Shown one piece after another: positions 17,548 through 26,537 of a stretch of DNA of 35,572 bases. The DNA comes from Gammaproteobacteria bacterium (GTDB lineage Bacteria > Pseudomonadota > Gammaproteobacteria > SZUA-152). A program made the translations under genes and the position numbers. The notes beneath the pieces are model-generated. The model had not been told where the DNA came from. It did not search any database and saw nothing but the letters and a program-made list of their open reading frames with translations. The number at the start of each line of letters is the position of its first letter. Within the stretch, counting starts at the first letter, position 1. The stretch is taken from the NCBI GenBank assembly GCA_022627515.1, contig JAKEGK010000067.1:1-35572 (forward strand). The letters are read 5' to 3'.

Positions 17548-18373
17548 TCCCTACCTCCCATACGAAGCTAAAATTATTGAACGTATCCAGGAATCACCGA
17601 CGTTGTTTACCCTGCGCTTGCGTTTTACCGATCCGGTCATACATAAAGACTTCCGGTTTGAACCAGGCCAGTTCAACATGTTGTATTTGTACGGGGTGGG
17701 AGAAGTGCCGATTTCCATTGTATCCGATCCGCAGGATGAGCATATGCTGGATCATACCATTCGCACCGTGGGCCGGGTGACACGAGGCCTTGCCGCCCTG
17801 AAAGAAGGTGATCGCATCGGGGTGCGCGGTCCCTTTGGCCGCGGATGGCCATTGGCTCACGCGGAACAGCATGATGTGGTGGTGGTTACCGGCGGCCTGG
17901 GTTGCGCGCCCGTGGTATCGGTGATCCATTATATGATGCGGCGCCGGGAACGGTTCGGCCTGATCAATATTGTGCAGGGCGTCAAGCACTCCAGTGATTT
18001 CATCTGGAAAGAACGCTATGACCAGTGGCGGAAAGCACCGGATACGGAAGTGCTGGTGGCGGCGGATGCCGGTGAATCGTTATGGCCCTGGCATGTGGGG
18101 CCGGTAACCGGATTATTTGACGATCTGAAATTTGACAAAGACCGCGTGATTATCATGATGTGCGGTCCGGAAGGCATGATGCGCGTCGTGGTGAAATACA
18201 TGCTGGCGCAGGGCGTCGATGAAAGCGCAATATGGTTAAGCATGGAGCGTGACATGCATTGCGGTATCGGGCATTGTGGTCATTGCCAGTATGGCGGCAA
18301 ATTTGTTTGCCGCGATGGACCGGTATTTTGTTACAAGGAAATTGTAGACCTGTTCGGCGTTAAAGGATTTTAG
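17540..18373 (+). CDS. hydG: Group 3b [NiFe]-hydrogenase gamma subunit (FAD/NAD(P)-binding, 2Fe-2S)
   Basis: A 277-residue ferredoxin-NADP reductase-like subunit. The FAD-binding barrel includes [20 protein letters not shown]; the nucleotide-binding half has [15 protein letters not shown] and [11 protein letters not shown]-terminal 2Fe-2S site of the PyrK/HydG type begins at Cys241 ([13 protein letters not shown], then C and C). It exchanges electrons with NAD(P)H. Start ATG 17540 overlaps the stop of the beta gene and has GGAGAG upstream. The next gene begins 2 bases after its stop, so the subunits are probably translationally coupled. Confidence 0.92.
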   Translation: MPNPYLPYEAKIIERIQESPTLFTLRLRFTDPVIHKDFRFEPGQFNMLYLYGVGEVPISIVSDPQDEHMLDHTIRTVGRVTRGLAALKEGDRIGVRGPFGRGWPLAHAEQHDVVVVTGGLGCAPVVSVIHYMMRRRERFGLINIVQGVKHSSDFIWKERYDQWRKAPDTEVLVAADAGESLWPWHVGPVTGLFDDLKFDKDRVIIMMCGPEGMMRVVVKYMLAQGVDESAIWLSMERDMHCGIGHCGHCQYGGKFVCRDGPVFCYKEIVDLFGVKGF

Positions 18374-18375
18374 TA

Positions 18376-19146
18376 ATGAAACCGAAAATTGCCGTGCATA
18401 AATTTGCTTCCTGCGACGGTTGCCAGTTGGCGTTTCTGAATGCCGGTGAAGATTTGCTGACCTTGGCCGGTATGGTTGACATTATCCATTTTACCGAAGC
18501 CGGACCGATTGATGAAGAAACTGAAGTTGATATTGCTTTTGTTGAAGGCAGTATCACCACGCCGGCCGATTGCAACCGTATCCAGCGGATTCGTAAAAAC
18601 AGCCGCTATCTGCTTACGATTGGCGCGTGCGCCACGGCTGGGGGATTGCAGGCGCTGCGTAACTTTGCCAATGCGAAAGAATGGGTTGCCTCGGTTTATG
18701 CCGCGCCGGAATATATTCAGTCACTGGCCACTTCGACGCCTATTCGTGAGCATGTTAAAGTGGATCTGGAATTGTGGGGTTGTCCTGTCAGTGCGAAGCA
18801 GGTATTACGTGCCGTGCATGACTTGTTGTTTGGTGTTACGCCAAAAGTGGAGCTGGATAAGGTTTGCATGGAATGCAAACGCCAGCGTCATGTGTGTGTG
18901 ATGGTCAGTAAAAATATTCCCTGTATGGGTCCTGTGACCCGCACCGGTTGCGGCGCCATTTGTCCGCAGGTGGGGCGTGGATGTTATGCCTGTTTCGGTC
19001 CGGCGGAGAATAGCAATACCGGGGCAATGGGTGTCTGGTTGCAGGGATTGGGCTTGATGCCGGAAGCGATTGCCAAAAGGTTTTTGTTTATCAACAGCGA
19101 AGCGCCCGAGTTTCGCGCGGCCGGGACGCAGTGGAAATCCAAATAA
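18376..19146 (+). CDS. hydD: Group 3b [NiFe]-hydrogenase small (delta) subunit
   Basis: A 256-residue small subunit that carries the electron-relay Fe-S clusters. The proximal-cluster motif CDGCQ is at Cys13/Cys16, with further ligands in IGACATAGG and LWGCPV. The distal region is CMECKRQRHVCVM, then IPCMGPVTRTGCGAICP and CYACFGP, giving the usual three-cluster ligand set. No Tat signal is present, so the enzyme is cytoplasmic, as expected for group 3. AAAGGA precedes its ATG. The downstream large-subunit gene begins 12 bases later. Confidence 0.93.
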   Translation: MKPKIAVHKFASCDGCQLAFLNAGEDLLTLAGMVDIIHFTEAGPIDEETEVDIAFVEGSITTPADCNRIQRIRKNSRYLLTIGACATAGGLQALRNFANAKEWVASVYAAPEYIQSLATSTPIREHVKVDLELWGCPVSAKQVLRAVHDLLFGVTPKVELDKVCMECKRQRHVCVMVSKNIPCMGPVTRTGCGAICPQVGRGCYACFGPAENSNTGAMGVWLQGLGLMPEAIAKRFLFINSEAPEFRAAGTQWKSK

Positions 19147-19195
19147 CTTTAAACGAAAATGACCGACCGTAAAAAAAATCAACATCGAAGTTCCC

Positions 19196-20458
19196 GTGCT
19201 TGCCCGGGTGGAGGGTGAAGGCGCGCTGGAATTATCGATCAAGGATGGCAAGATCGAAAAACTTCATCTGCGGATCTTTGAACCGCCACGCTTGTTCGAA
19301 AAACTGCTGGAAGGCCGTCCATATACGGATGTGATTGATATCGTGGCTCGCATTTGCGGGATCTGCCCGGTCGCCTATCAAATGAGCGCGGCGCATGCGA
19401 TTGATAGTATTTTTGGTGTAAATGTTAATCCGTGGGTACGAACCATGCGCCGCCTGATGTATTGCGGTGAATGGATAGAAAGCCATGCGCTGCACATTCA
19501 CTTGTTGGCGGCGCCGGATTATTTTGGTTTTGAGAACGTAGTGGCCATGGCGAAGCAATATCCGGATGAGGTGCGTCGCGGCTTGCTTCTGCAATCGTTG
19601 GGGAATCGCCTGTTGCGGCTGTTGGGTGGCAGGTCGGTGCATCCGGTGGGGGTGTGTGTGGGCGGATTTTACAGCGCGCCATCTGTTGACGCAGTAAAAA
19701 CGTTGTTAAAAGAATTTAAACAGGCCCTGCCGATGGCGGAGCAACTGGTGCGCTGGACAGCCGCATTTAATTTGCCGGATGACCAGCAACTGTTTACTTC
19801 GGTTGCGCTGTGTCACCCTCATGAATATCCGATGAATGAAGGGCGTATTGTATCAAGTTCAGGGCTGGATATCGCCATCAATGAATATCAGAATTATTTT
19901 ACCGAAACTCATGTACCACATTCCACGGCATTGTATTCACATTTTAACGGTCAGCCTTATCTTGTGGGGCCTTTGGCCAGGCTGAATTTGAACCTTGGTA
20001 AACTCCCGTCCGGTGTCCGGCAGCTGATTACAGAATCAGGTATTGCTTTCCCCAGCAATAACATGTTTCACAGCGTGATTGCCCGCGCCGTGGAAATTTA
20101 CTATGCGTTTGTCGAGTCGATTCGTATCATGGAGCAATATACGCTGCCCGCAGCGTCTTGCATGGACTTTTCCCCTAAAGCCGGAGTGGGGTATGGATGC
20201 ACGGAAGCGCCGCGGGGTATTTTGTGGCATCGCTATGAACTGGATGAAAAAGGTGATGTCGTAAAAGCCACTATTATTCCCCCAACCAGTCAAAACCAGG
20301 CCAGAATCGAGCAGGATCTGCAAACTTCGTTGATGTCCTTTGGGCTGGATCACGGCGATGATGAATTGCGATTGCGATGTGAAACAGTAATTCGAAACTA
20401 TGATCCATGTATTTCGTGTGCAACACATTTCCTGAAACTCAGAGTCGACCGGTCGTGA
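19196..20458 (+). CDS. hydA: Group 3b [NiFe]-hydrogenase large (alpha) subunit, frame broken at its start
   Basis: The catalytic subunit. The NiFe-ligand motifs are RICGICPVAY (Cys54, Cys57) and the C-terminal DPCISCATH (Cys405, Cys408). The terminal peptide after His411 (FLKLRVDRS) is presumably cut off by the next gene's protease. The listed start is GTG 19196, which leaves only MLARVEGEG before the core. The natural start is probably ATG 19159 (MTDRKK, then INIEVPVLARVEGEG), but an A8 run at 19171-19178 puts it one base out of frame; seven A's would give an intact 432-residue protein. This may be an assembly error, a mutation or slippage. Otherwise complete. Confidence 0.9.
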   Translation: MLARVEGEGALELSIKDGKIEKLHLRIFEPPRLFEKLLEGRPYTDVIDIVARICGICPVAYQMSAAHAIDSIFGVNVNPWVRTMRRLMYCGEWIESHALHIHLLAAPDYFGFENVVAMAKQYPDEVRRGLLLQSLGNRLLRLLGGRSVHPVGVCVGGFYSAPSVDAVKTLLKEFKQALPMAEQLVRWTAAFNLPDDQQLFTSVALCHPHEYPMNEGRIVSSSGLDIAINEYQNYFTETHVPHSTALYSHFNGQPYLVGPLARLNLNLGKLPSGVRQLITESGIAFPSNNMFHSVIARAVEIYYAFVESIRIMEQYTLPAASCMDFSPKAGVGYGCTEAPRGILWHRYELDEKGDVVKATIIPPTSQNQARIEQDLQTSLMSFGLDHGDDELRLRCETVIRNYDPCISCATHFLKLRVDRS

Positions 20459-20919
20459 AACCGGTAGCGATTATTGGTATTGGTTCACCCTATGGCGCCG
20501 ATCAGACTGGCTGGCGCGCGGTTGAGTTTCTCAAGCAGGATCACGCGCTGCAAATCCTATCTGACAATCAAATCAAGTTCATGAACTGTGACCGGCCAGG
20601 CCTGACGTTGCTGGACTATGTGGCTGATTCTGACTGCGCTATCTTGATCGATGCAATTGAGGGTGGCGATAGAGGTAATGTGATTCGAGTGGAGAAGAAT
20701 CAGCTATTGCACGATAGTGTCGGATTTTCCACTCACACTTTGGGAGTGGTAGAAGCCTTGACGCTGGGTACCCAGTTAAATGTTTTGCCGCAAACAATTG
20801 AACTGATCGGTATAGAGGTTGGTGATACAAGCTCGGACTACCTGCCTGAAGCCGGTACCTTTATTCAACTTAAACACGTCATTTATAATCTAATTCAAAG
20901 CTATTTCACATCGCGGTAA
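20455..20919 (+). CDS. Hydrogenase maturation endopeptidase (HyaD/HycI family)
   Basis: A 154-residue nickel-dependent protease that removes the C-terminal peptide of the large subunit after Ni insertion. Features are VAIIGIGSPYGADQTGW, the central DCAILIDAIEGG, the His-bearing FSTHTLGVVEAL, and LIGIEVGD. The second acidic residue of the usual DD/DE pair is Gln here. GTG 20455 is chosen because it overlaps the hydA stop (GTGA), which couples translation; an ATG at 20407 would lie deep inside hydA. No hypA-F genes are present, so the rest of maturation is encoded elsewhere. Confidence 0.88.
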   Translation: MKPVAIIGIGSPYGADQTGWRAVEFLKQDHALQILSDNQIKFMNCDRPGLTLLDYVADSDCAILIDAIEGGDRGNVIRVEKNQLLHDSVGFSTHTLGVVEALTLGTQLNVLPQTIELIGIEVGDTSSDYLPEAGTFIQLKHVIYNLIQSYFTSR

Positions 20920-21057
20920 TTTTTTATTTCACTTGTTTCCCTGACTAAACCTATCCCCGTTATACGGTGTCTCCCTTATCAAACGCCGGAGCTTTTTGAG
21001 TCACCGGACAACTGATTTTCCAGAAAGAAATTATGCTGTTGCGACGGAGGTACCGTT

Positions 21058-21390
21058 ATGAATATTATTAAATATCGAGTGTTGCTGATAATTACCTGTT
21101 TGTCGTTATGTACTTCTGTAACCGCGTCATACGGTGAAGATACAGATCTTATGTACGAATTTCAGCTGGAACAACTGATGGATCCATCCGAAGAACAAAT
21201 GCAATTGGAAAAGGACGGATATGTGTTTATCTACGATGGATTAAAGGAATCTGATATTCAATTGGTGCTGGACAAGCACTATAATCGTATGGGGTCGATG
21301 ATGTTTATTAATGTGATATGGACTGATGAAGCGGGTAATCCGATAGTGGACACGGATTCCGGTTTGCCGCTGAAAGATGATGATTGTTGA
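21058..21390 (+). CDS. Small secreted hypothetical protein
   Basis: A 110-residue protein with a Sec signal peptide (residues about 1-25: KYRLLL-like basic/hydrophobic start, cleavage near TASYGED). The mature part is acidic, with DPSEEQMQLEKDGYVFIYDGLKESDIQLVLD and a DDDC end. GGAGG lies 6 to 7 bases before its ATG. No known domain. It follows the hydrogenase operon after a 138-base gap, and a shared bidirectional terminator lies before the cytochrome genes. Role unknown. Confidence 0.7.
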   Translation: MNIIKYRVLLIITCLSLCTSVTASYGEDTDLMYEFQLEQLMDPSEEQMQLEKDGYVFIYDGLKESDIQLVLDKHYNRMGSMMFINVIWTDEAGNPIVDTDSGLPLKDDDC

Positions 21391-21604
21391 TATGATGCTG
21401 GTTAAGAATTTATCTTAGGATAGCGCTGGAGTGGCTATAAAACTAAGGTCATCGCCATGCCATTATATTCGGCTAAGAAACAAAAGAAGAAATGGCTATA
21501 GTTAGTGCAACGCAAAGTTAAAGTCGTAACGGCACGAGTGATAAAGTGTAAAATTGAAAATCTGCGCAGTGACGTTATAAAGGTATGAAAAATATTCACT
21601 TACA

Positions 21605-21638
21605 ATAAAAAACGCCACTTTAAAGTGGCGTTTTATTA
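21605..21638. terminator. Bidirectional terminator
   Basis: A perfect 13-base-arm palindrome (AAAACGCCACTTT and AAAGTGGCGTTTT, 21609-21634) is flanked by A and T runs. It sits between the convergent small secreted-protein gene and the cytochrome gene, and can end transcription from both sides. Confidence 0.9.
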
Positions 21639-21664
21639 TGTTAATAACAATTATGTAGTTTTGA

Positions 21665-22645
21665 CTATTTCACGTGGCAGGTCAGGCACAGCCCGCTGGG
21701 ATTCCCTTCGCCAGTGTTGACGTTGCCATTGCTTACCCGCAAGAAACTTGGGATAAACTGTGAATCCGGGCCATTGATAGGCACGCCATGTGGATCATGG
21801 CACGACGCGCACTCCACTTCGTAATTCTCGCCGGTGTTGTACATGCGGGGTTCATTTTTGTCCGGATAGGTATTACCGTTTCTATCATGAAACCACATAT
21901 CAGAGCCGGAAGCGTTGCTGAAGCCTTTGTATGGTTCAAAGAAATCAACGCCTATTTCCTTTCCGTAGGGACCCTCAGGATATTGAATGCCAATGGGGTG
22001 GTCATTTCTCAAATCAGTTCCTATCACAAACACCGTAAAGCTGGACATTGCTGTTTGGGAACTGTCGGTGTTATGACACAAAGTACAGAAACCCGCATCC
22101 TGTGTGGGCCCCATCCTGTAATGCAGGCCGACTGGTCCGGTTCTTCCACTTTGCCCCCACTGGTCCAGGAATGTGGAGTTCATTGCGGTTTCCTGCGCGC
22201 GATTATAAAAACCTGAGCCAGGCATATTGATGATTGAGTCGATGGAGATAGTGCCATCATGGCAAGTCAGGCAGGTGAGGGAGTTAGGTCCCGGTTGCCC
22301 GATGGGCCGATTCAACGTTCTAGGTTTGTCATAAATCTGGTATTCAGCGGTATTAATTGTGCGGTTCCATATAGGAGCATCTATCTGGCTGTTCGCACCG
22401 TGAGGTGTATGGCAGTACACACAGATTTCCACATACTGGTTCCGGAACAAATCCATAGCGTTACCCGCGCCACCGGCCTGCACGTTATAAGATAATGTTA
22501 AATTGTGGCGGGTGAATTCAATGCTATCCCGGTTGGGGGCTCGAGTGAAAGGATTCCAACCATCTGCTATAGCAGCGCTAATTGAAAAGAATACTGCAGA
22601 TATCGCAAAGACGCCTTTAAAGGCTTTGGATTTTAAACACCTCAT
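21665..22645 (-). CDS. Pentahaem c-type cytochrome (doubled-CXXCH type)
   Basis: A 326-residue exported cytochrome. The signal peptide is residues about 1-28 (KGVFAISAVFFSISAAIA). Five CxxCH motifs are present: CVYCH (75), CLTCH (125), CTLCH (about 191), CASCH (about 279) and CLTCH at the extreme C-terminus (320, ending HVK). The GTDLRNDHPIGIQYP motif supplies a probable distal His. ATG 22645 is preferred over TTG 22651 because GGGGAG is correctly spaced. The paralogue at 24120-24929 shares all motif positions, with an NHL propeller gene between them. It is probably periplasmic or surface electron transfer; partners unknown. Confidence 0.88.
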   Translation of the reverse strand: MRCLKSKAFKGVFAISAVFFSISAAIADGWNPFTRAPNRDSIEFTRHNLTLSYNVQAGGAGNAMDLFRNQYVEICVYCHTPHGANSQIDAPIWNRTINTAEYQIYDKPRTLNRPIGQPGPNSLTCLTCHDGTISIDSIINMPGSGFYNRAQETAMNSTFLDQWGQSGRTGPVGLHYRMGPTQDAGFCTLCHNTDSSQTAMSSFTVFVIGTDLRNDHPIGIQYPEGPYGKEIGVDFFEPYKGFSNASGSDMWFHDRNGNTYPDKNEPRMYNTGENYEVECASCHDPHGVPINGPDSQFIPSFLRVSNGNVNTGEGNPSGLCLTCHVK

Positions 22646-22946
22646 GCGCAAGCTCCCCTCATACTTTGTGAACCACTAGACTTCTAATCCCTCAGAAGCA
22701 GTGCCCCTCTTGCTGCTCTACCCACTTCTTTTACGGCATGAACAGCGGCGCGCGCTGTTATCCTTGGTCATTCGTTAATTTCTGTAGCTAGCTGCACAAC
22801 TAAAATGAAACTAACCAATTTTTGTTATAACGAAATTACCTTTAAACATTTGTAGTTTTTAAGGTTGAGTTAATCTAATAAAAATCCCTTAAGGTGTCAA
22901 TAAATTGGATCAATTATAAAGTACGTAAGAGATTAATCTGTTTTGA

Positions 22947-24047
22947 CTATTTCTTATTCTTACGAACAGAACTTAGCCATCCTTGGTCTGCCGCCAAATC
23001 GGCTGGCCGGAAAACATCCACTTTCTTAAAGTATTGGTCCACCAGATATACACGGCCATCTTCATCGACGGCGATACCTGCTGGCAGCATGTATTCACCG
23101 GGCTTGCCATCAAAACCACGGTCCCCCACGAACAATAATAATTGTCCTTGAGGATTGAATATCTGGAAATTACCAAACGCGGCATCTACCACATAAACGT
23201 TTCCCTCCTTGTCAGTTGCTATACCTTTGGGCCGGGAGAACTGACCGCTTCTGCGCCCAATAGCGCCAAAAGTAGACTTGAAGGTGCCGTCGTAGTTGAA
23301 TCCCTGAATTCTAAAGTTCCCTCCGTCCACCACATAACCTGTGCCGTCCGGGGCAGTCGCTGCCTGTAGAGGAAGATTGAACTGACCTTGTTCTGTGCCG
23401 CGATCCCCCACGGTCTTCAGATGTTCGCCAGAGAAAGCGTCAAATATATACAAATGATGTTCCTGAGAATCGACACCACCCGTGTCGACGACATAAATCT
23501 GTGCCCCGTCAGGGCTCACCGCTATCCCCGATGGCCGTTGAAAATACTCGCCTCCGCCAATTGCCCTCAGGTAGTTGCCGTCTTTGTCAAAGACTACGAC
23601 GCGCCGGGCGGTATTATCCGCAACATAGAGCGTGCCATTATTTTTGTCGATGGCGATACCAATTGGTTTGATAAGTTGACCGGTGCCTTCCTGCCCGATA
23701 ATTTTGAAATCTTTTCCCGGAGCATCAAATACCAGCACCACACGCTGCACTGTGTCGCTGACGTATACCCGGCCCTGGTACACCGCCACGCCGTAAGGTT
23801 TCTGTAATCCATAACCCGAGCCTACTGATCCCGTGGCAAACGTTTTAAAACGCTCCATGGATGTCGATTCTTTTACGTCGAAACTGGTCCTTAAAGTGCG
23901 TTCGTAAATAAAACGGGGTTTTTCTGGCGGTGGCGGATAGACAGGCGGTACGAACTCGCCATCCTTATGCCCGCGGGAGGAGCAACCGTTGAAAAAAAAG
24001 ACGCATAATAATAAAGCGATGAAATAGTAAGCAAGTTTCTTATGCAT
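22947..24047 (-). CDS. NHL-repeat beta-propeller lipoprotein
   Basis: A 366-residue protein. The signal peptide ends in lipobox FNGC, so the mature N-terminal Cys is lipidated. A Pro-rich linker (PPVYPPPPEKP) is followed by a six-bladed NHL propeller from about residue 75, with repeats such as LQKPYGVAV..GRVYVSD, LIKPIGIAID..LYVADN, RPSGIAVS..IYVVD, RPKGIATD..VYVVD and LPAGIAVD..VYLVD. Propellers of this kind mediate protein or ligand contacts. Flanked by two cytochromes on the same strand, it may be an assembly or docking factor for them, but that is inference from context. Confidence 0.88.
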   Translation of the reverse strand: MHKKLAYYFIALLLCVFFFNGCSSRGHKDGEFVPPVYPPPPEKPRFIYERTLRTSFDVKESTSMERFKTFATGSVGSGYGLQKPYGVAVYQGRVYVSDTVQRVVLVFDAPGKDFKIIGQEGTGQLIKPIGIAIDKNNGTLYVADNTARRVVVFDKDGNYLRAIGGGEYFQRPSGIAVSPDGAQIYVVDTGGVDSQEHHLYIFDAFSGEHLKTVGDRGTEQGQFNLPLQAATAPDGTGYVVDGGNFRIQGFNYDGTFKSTFGAIGRRSGQFSRPKGIATDKEGNVYVVDAAFGNFQIFNPQGQLLLFVGDRGFDGKPGEYMLPAGIAVDEDGRVYLVDQYFKKVDVFRPADLAADQGWLSSVRKNKK

Positions 24048-24119
24048 TGGTTTGACTTGATTATTTAATTTTATTTGAAGTGGGATTGCTTAAGAGACGC
24101 AAATCCATAATTGCAGATA

Positions 24120-24929
24120 TTATTTCGTATGGCAGGTAAAACACAATACCTCAGCGTTTGCACGCAACAAAAGTTCGTTGGTAGTGTCGTGGACATTGTG
24201 GCAGGTCATGCACTCTACATTGCCTTCATAAAGCTTTACACCATTGTCGAAACCGTTTTGATGGTCGGGTGGACGAAAATCCGGATCATCCCAACCGAGG
24301 CCGGCATATTGCATTGATATTGGGTGGTCGTTTCGCAAATCCGTGCCGATTACTTTTACTTCAATGTTATGTGCAACTTGTCCGTTGTGGCACTTGCCAC
24401 AACTTTCAATATCGTCACTCGCATTGAGACGCATATGCATTGCATTGTCCTGGGTGGGATCAAATGTGACGGGTTTGAAAACGACCATGTCTACGGCCAT
24501 GGTGCCATCGTGACATGACAAGCAGAGCATGCTGATAGGATTAGGTGTTCCAGGTCTTGTATCCAGGGTTTGTGATCCTGACTGGGGATAGAGTTGATAA
24601 TTTTCAACGGCGGGAACAAAGCGGTTCCAATCCTGAATGCCCCCAAAATCCGCAGGCTGCGCTCCCGCTTCTTCAGGTGGAATATGACAGTAGACACAGG
24701 AATAGCCGTAATCGGAAAATGCAACGCCGGGCATAGCTACTACGCCAGCCCGATCATTCAAGCCGGTAAAATCATGTTTCGATCCAAGTATCGGATCGTC
24801 AGCCCCCAGCACCGGATCGCCGACGATAGCTACGGCAAACGCGTGCGATCCAAAAACCAGACTCAGTAATACTATAGATACCAGGAACAGACCAAAACAT
24901 GGTTTGATGTTTGGTGCTGTGAATTTCAT
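24120..24929 (-). CDS. Pentahaem c-type cytochrome, paralogue
   Basis: A 269-residue exported cytochrome. The signal peptide is about residues 1-32 (LFLVSIVLLSLVFGSHAFA). Five CxxCH motifs are CVYCH, CLSCH, CGKCH, CMTCH and a final CFTCH at residue 263, two residues from the end. It shares GTDLRNDHPISMQY with the cytochrome at 21665-22645 and the same C-terminal haem placement, so the two are related by duplication. It is 57 residues shorter, mainly in the loops before the fourth haem. It is first in the minus-strand cluster and divergent from the monohaem-type cytochrome gene at 25192. Electron transfer in the periplasm or outside the cell. Confidence 0.88.
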   Translation of the reverse strand: MKFTAPNIKPCFGLFLVSIVLLSLVFGSHAFAVAIVGDPVLGADDPILGSKHDFTGLNDRAGVVAMPGVAFSDYGYSCVYCHIPPEEAGAQPADFGGIQDWNRFVPAVENYQLYPQSGSQTLDTRPGTPNPISMLCLSCHDGTMAVDMVVFKPVTFDPTQDNAMHMRLNASDDIESCGKCHNGQVAHNIEVKVIGTDLRNDHPISMQYAGLGWDDPDFRPPDHQNGFDNGVKLYEGNVECMTCHNVHDTTNELLLRANAEVLCFTCHTK

Positions 24930-25191
24930 GTAATAAAACTTTCCGCCCTTTTGAAATATTATTGACTATCTACGATAATCTTTCACTTATATTTTCGATC
25001 AGGTTTCTTTATATACCCATCGAATAAGTTATAATTCCAAATCCCGTTGAAAAATTAGAGTATCCCAAAATTTCAACCTTAGCTACATTTTGCTGTCACA
25101 TTCTTGTTATGTGTAAGAAAATATAACGGTTCTTAATATCCAAAAATTTTATTAAACTATAGTCCTGTCTCAATCTTAGTGGATTTTCAGA

Positions 25192-26502
25192 ATGCCGTTT
25201 CCAGGAAATTTGTTATTTTTAATAATAATCAGCGGTTTAAGCGTATTTGCAACGAATTTGTCCGCAGCGCCGCCAGTAGGGGAGCCGTCTTCGGTTACCA
25301 CCGGCGGTTTAAACGGCACGGCTGATGGAGCAAAGATTTATGCCGAGAATTGCGCCATATGCCATGGAGACAGCGGCGACGGTAACACCCGCGCGCAAAG
25401 CAGTTTGCGGCCGCCACCCCGTAACTTTACTACAGTGGCGGCTGCGCTGGAGTTGACGCGGGAACGAATGATTCACTCTGTTACCCATGGCCGTCCCGGT
25501 ACCGGCATGATGGCCCACAAAGATCGCTTAACGGAAGCGCAGATTGCAGCGGTAGTCGATCACATCCGCGATAAGTTCATGACCTTTCCTGAAGATAAAG
25601 AAAGCCGGGAACTGGTTAAACATGTGGAAGAGGAAAAAATTTATTCCAAACATTGCTCAGTATGTCACGGTGATAAAGGCGCCACGGCGGTCTGGGCGCG
25701 CAGTGGCTTGAATCCGCAACCAAGAGATTTTACTACGGCGCAAGCGCGTAAAGATCTGACGCGTGAACGCATGATTGCTTCAGTTACTAATGGCCGGCCC
25801 GGTACTGCGATGATGCCTCACAGAGACAAGTTGTCCGCCAGTGAAATCAGCCAGGTAGTGGATTATATCCGGGTAGCGTTCATGAGCGGGCCCATCGCGG
25901 TGGAATCCGAAATTCAACCTGGCATTGCGGCTCATCAGAACCTGCCGCAGGCTGCTTCACCTCGCATGCAGGGGCATCCGCAAATGCCTGGATTTAACCT
26001 GCCCGAATCAACCCAGAGTTCTTCCATGCGCGCCAATCCTCATCAACAGGATCCTCATCAAGGGGCGTATCCGGGTGGTGTGCCCGGTACGGCAGCGCCG
26101 ATTGGTCCTGTCGCCAGCGTTGATATGAGTGTACCCATGCCCAAGGGATTGAGGGGGAATATCGAGCACGGGCGTAAATTTTATATGAACAATTGCTTCA
26201 CTTGTCATGGTGTGAACGGTGATGGTAATGGACCGCGGGCGCATTTTAATACACCGAGGCCGCGCAACTTTACCAGCGAAGCATCACGCCGCATGTTGAA
26301 TCGGGAGCGTATCTTTAATTCCATTACCAATGGCAAGGTGGGGACTGTCATGCCTGCTTGGGGTAAGGTGCTTGATGAGCAGCAAATCGCAAACATTGCA
26401 GAGTTTGTTTTTACCGCTTTTATCGTTGTAAAAGAGTCTGCCGTGAGCGATAAAGACAAGCAAATTCAACAAGCCAGCCTAGACAAAAAAAAAGCCAACT
26501 GA
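25192..26502 (+). CDS. Tri-domain c-type cytochrome, probably N-terminal part of a longer protein
   Basis: A 436-residue protein with a Sec signal peptide (residues about 1-25). It has three class I cytochrome c domains with haem sites CAICH (54), CSVCH (155) and CFTCH (335). Each has a PRxFT strand and a Met-containing distal loop (GTGMMAHKD, GTAMMPHRD, GTVMPAWG). Between domains two and three (about 232-320) lies a Met-, His- and Pro-rich linker, unusual for this family and possibly metal-binding. It ends in SLDKKKAN right after an A9 run (26485-26493). The next ORF continues in another frame without its own signal peptide, so the two are likely one gene. Confidence 0.85.
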   Translation: MPFPGNLLFLIIISGLSVFATNLSAAPPVGEPSSVTTGGLNGTADGAKIYAENCAICHGDSGDGNTRAQSSLRPPPRNFTTVAAALELTRERMIHSVTHGRPGTGMMAHKDRLTEAQIAAVVDHIRDKFMTFPEDKESRELVKHVEEEKIYSKHCSVCHGDKGATAVWARSGLNPQPRDFTTAQARKDLTRERMIASVTNGRPGTAMMPHRDKLSASEISQVVDYIRVAFMSGPIAVESEIQPGIAAHQNLPQAASPRMQGHPQMPGFNLPESTQSSSMRANPHQQDPHQGAYPGGVPGTAAPIGPVASVDMSVPMPKGLRGNIEHGRKFYMNNCFTCHGVNGDGNGPRAHFNTPRPRNFTSEASRRMLNRERIFNSITNGKVGTVMPAWGKVLDEQQIANIAEFVFTAFIVVKESAVSDKDKQIQQASLDKKKAN

Positions 26503-26537
26503 TCCAATCTTCTCAGCAAGCGCAGCCTCACAGCGCT

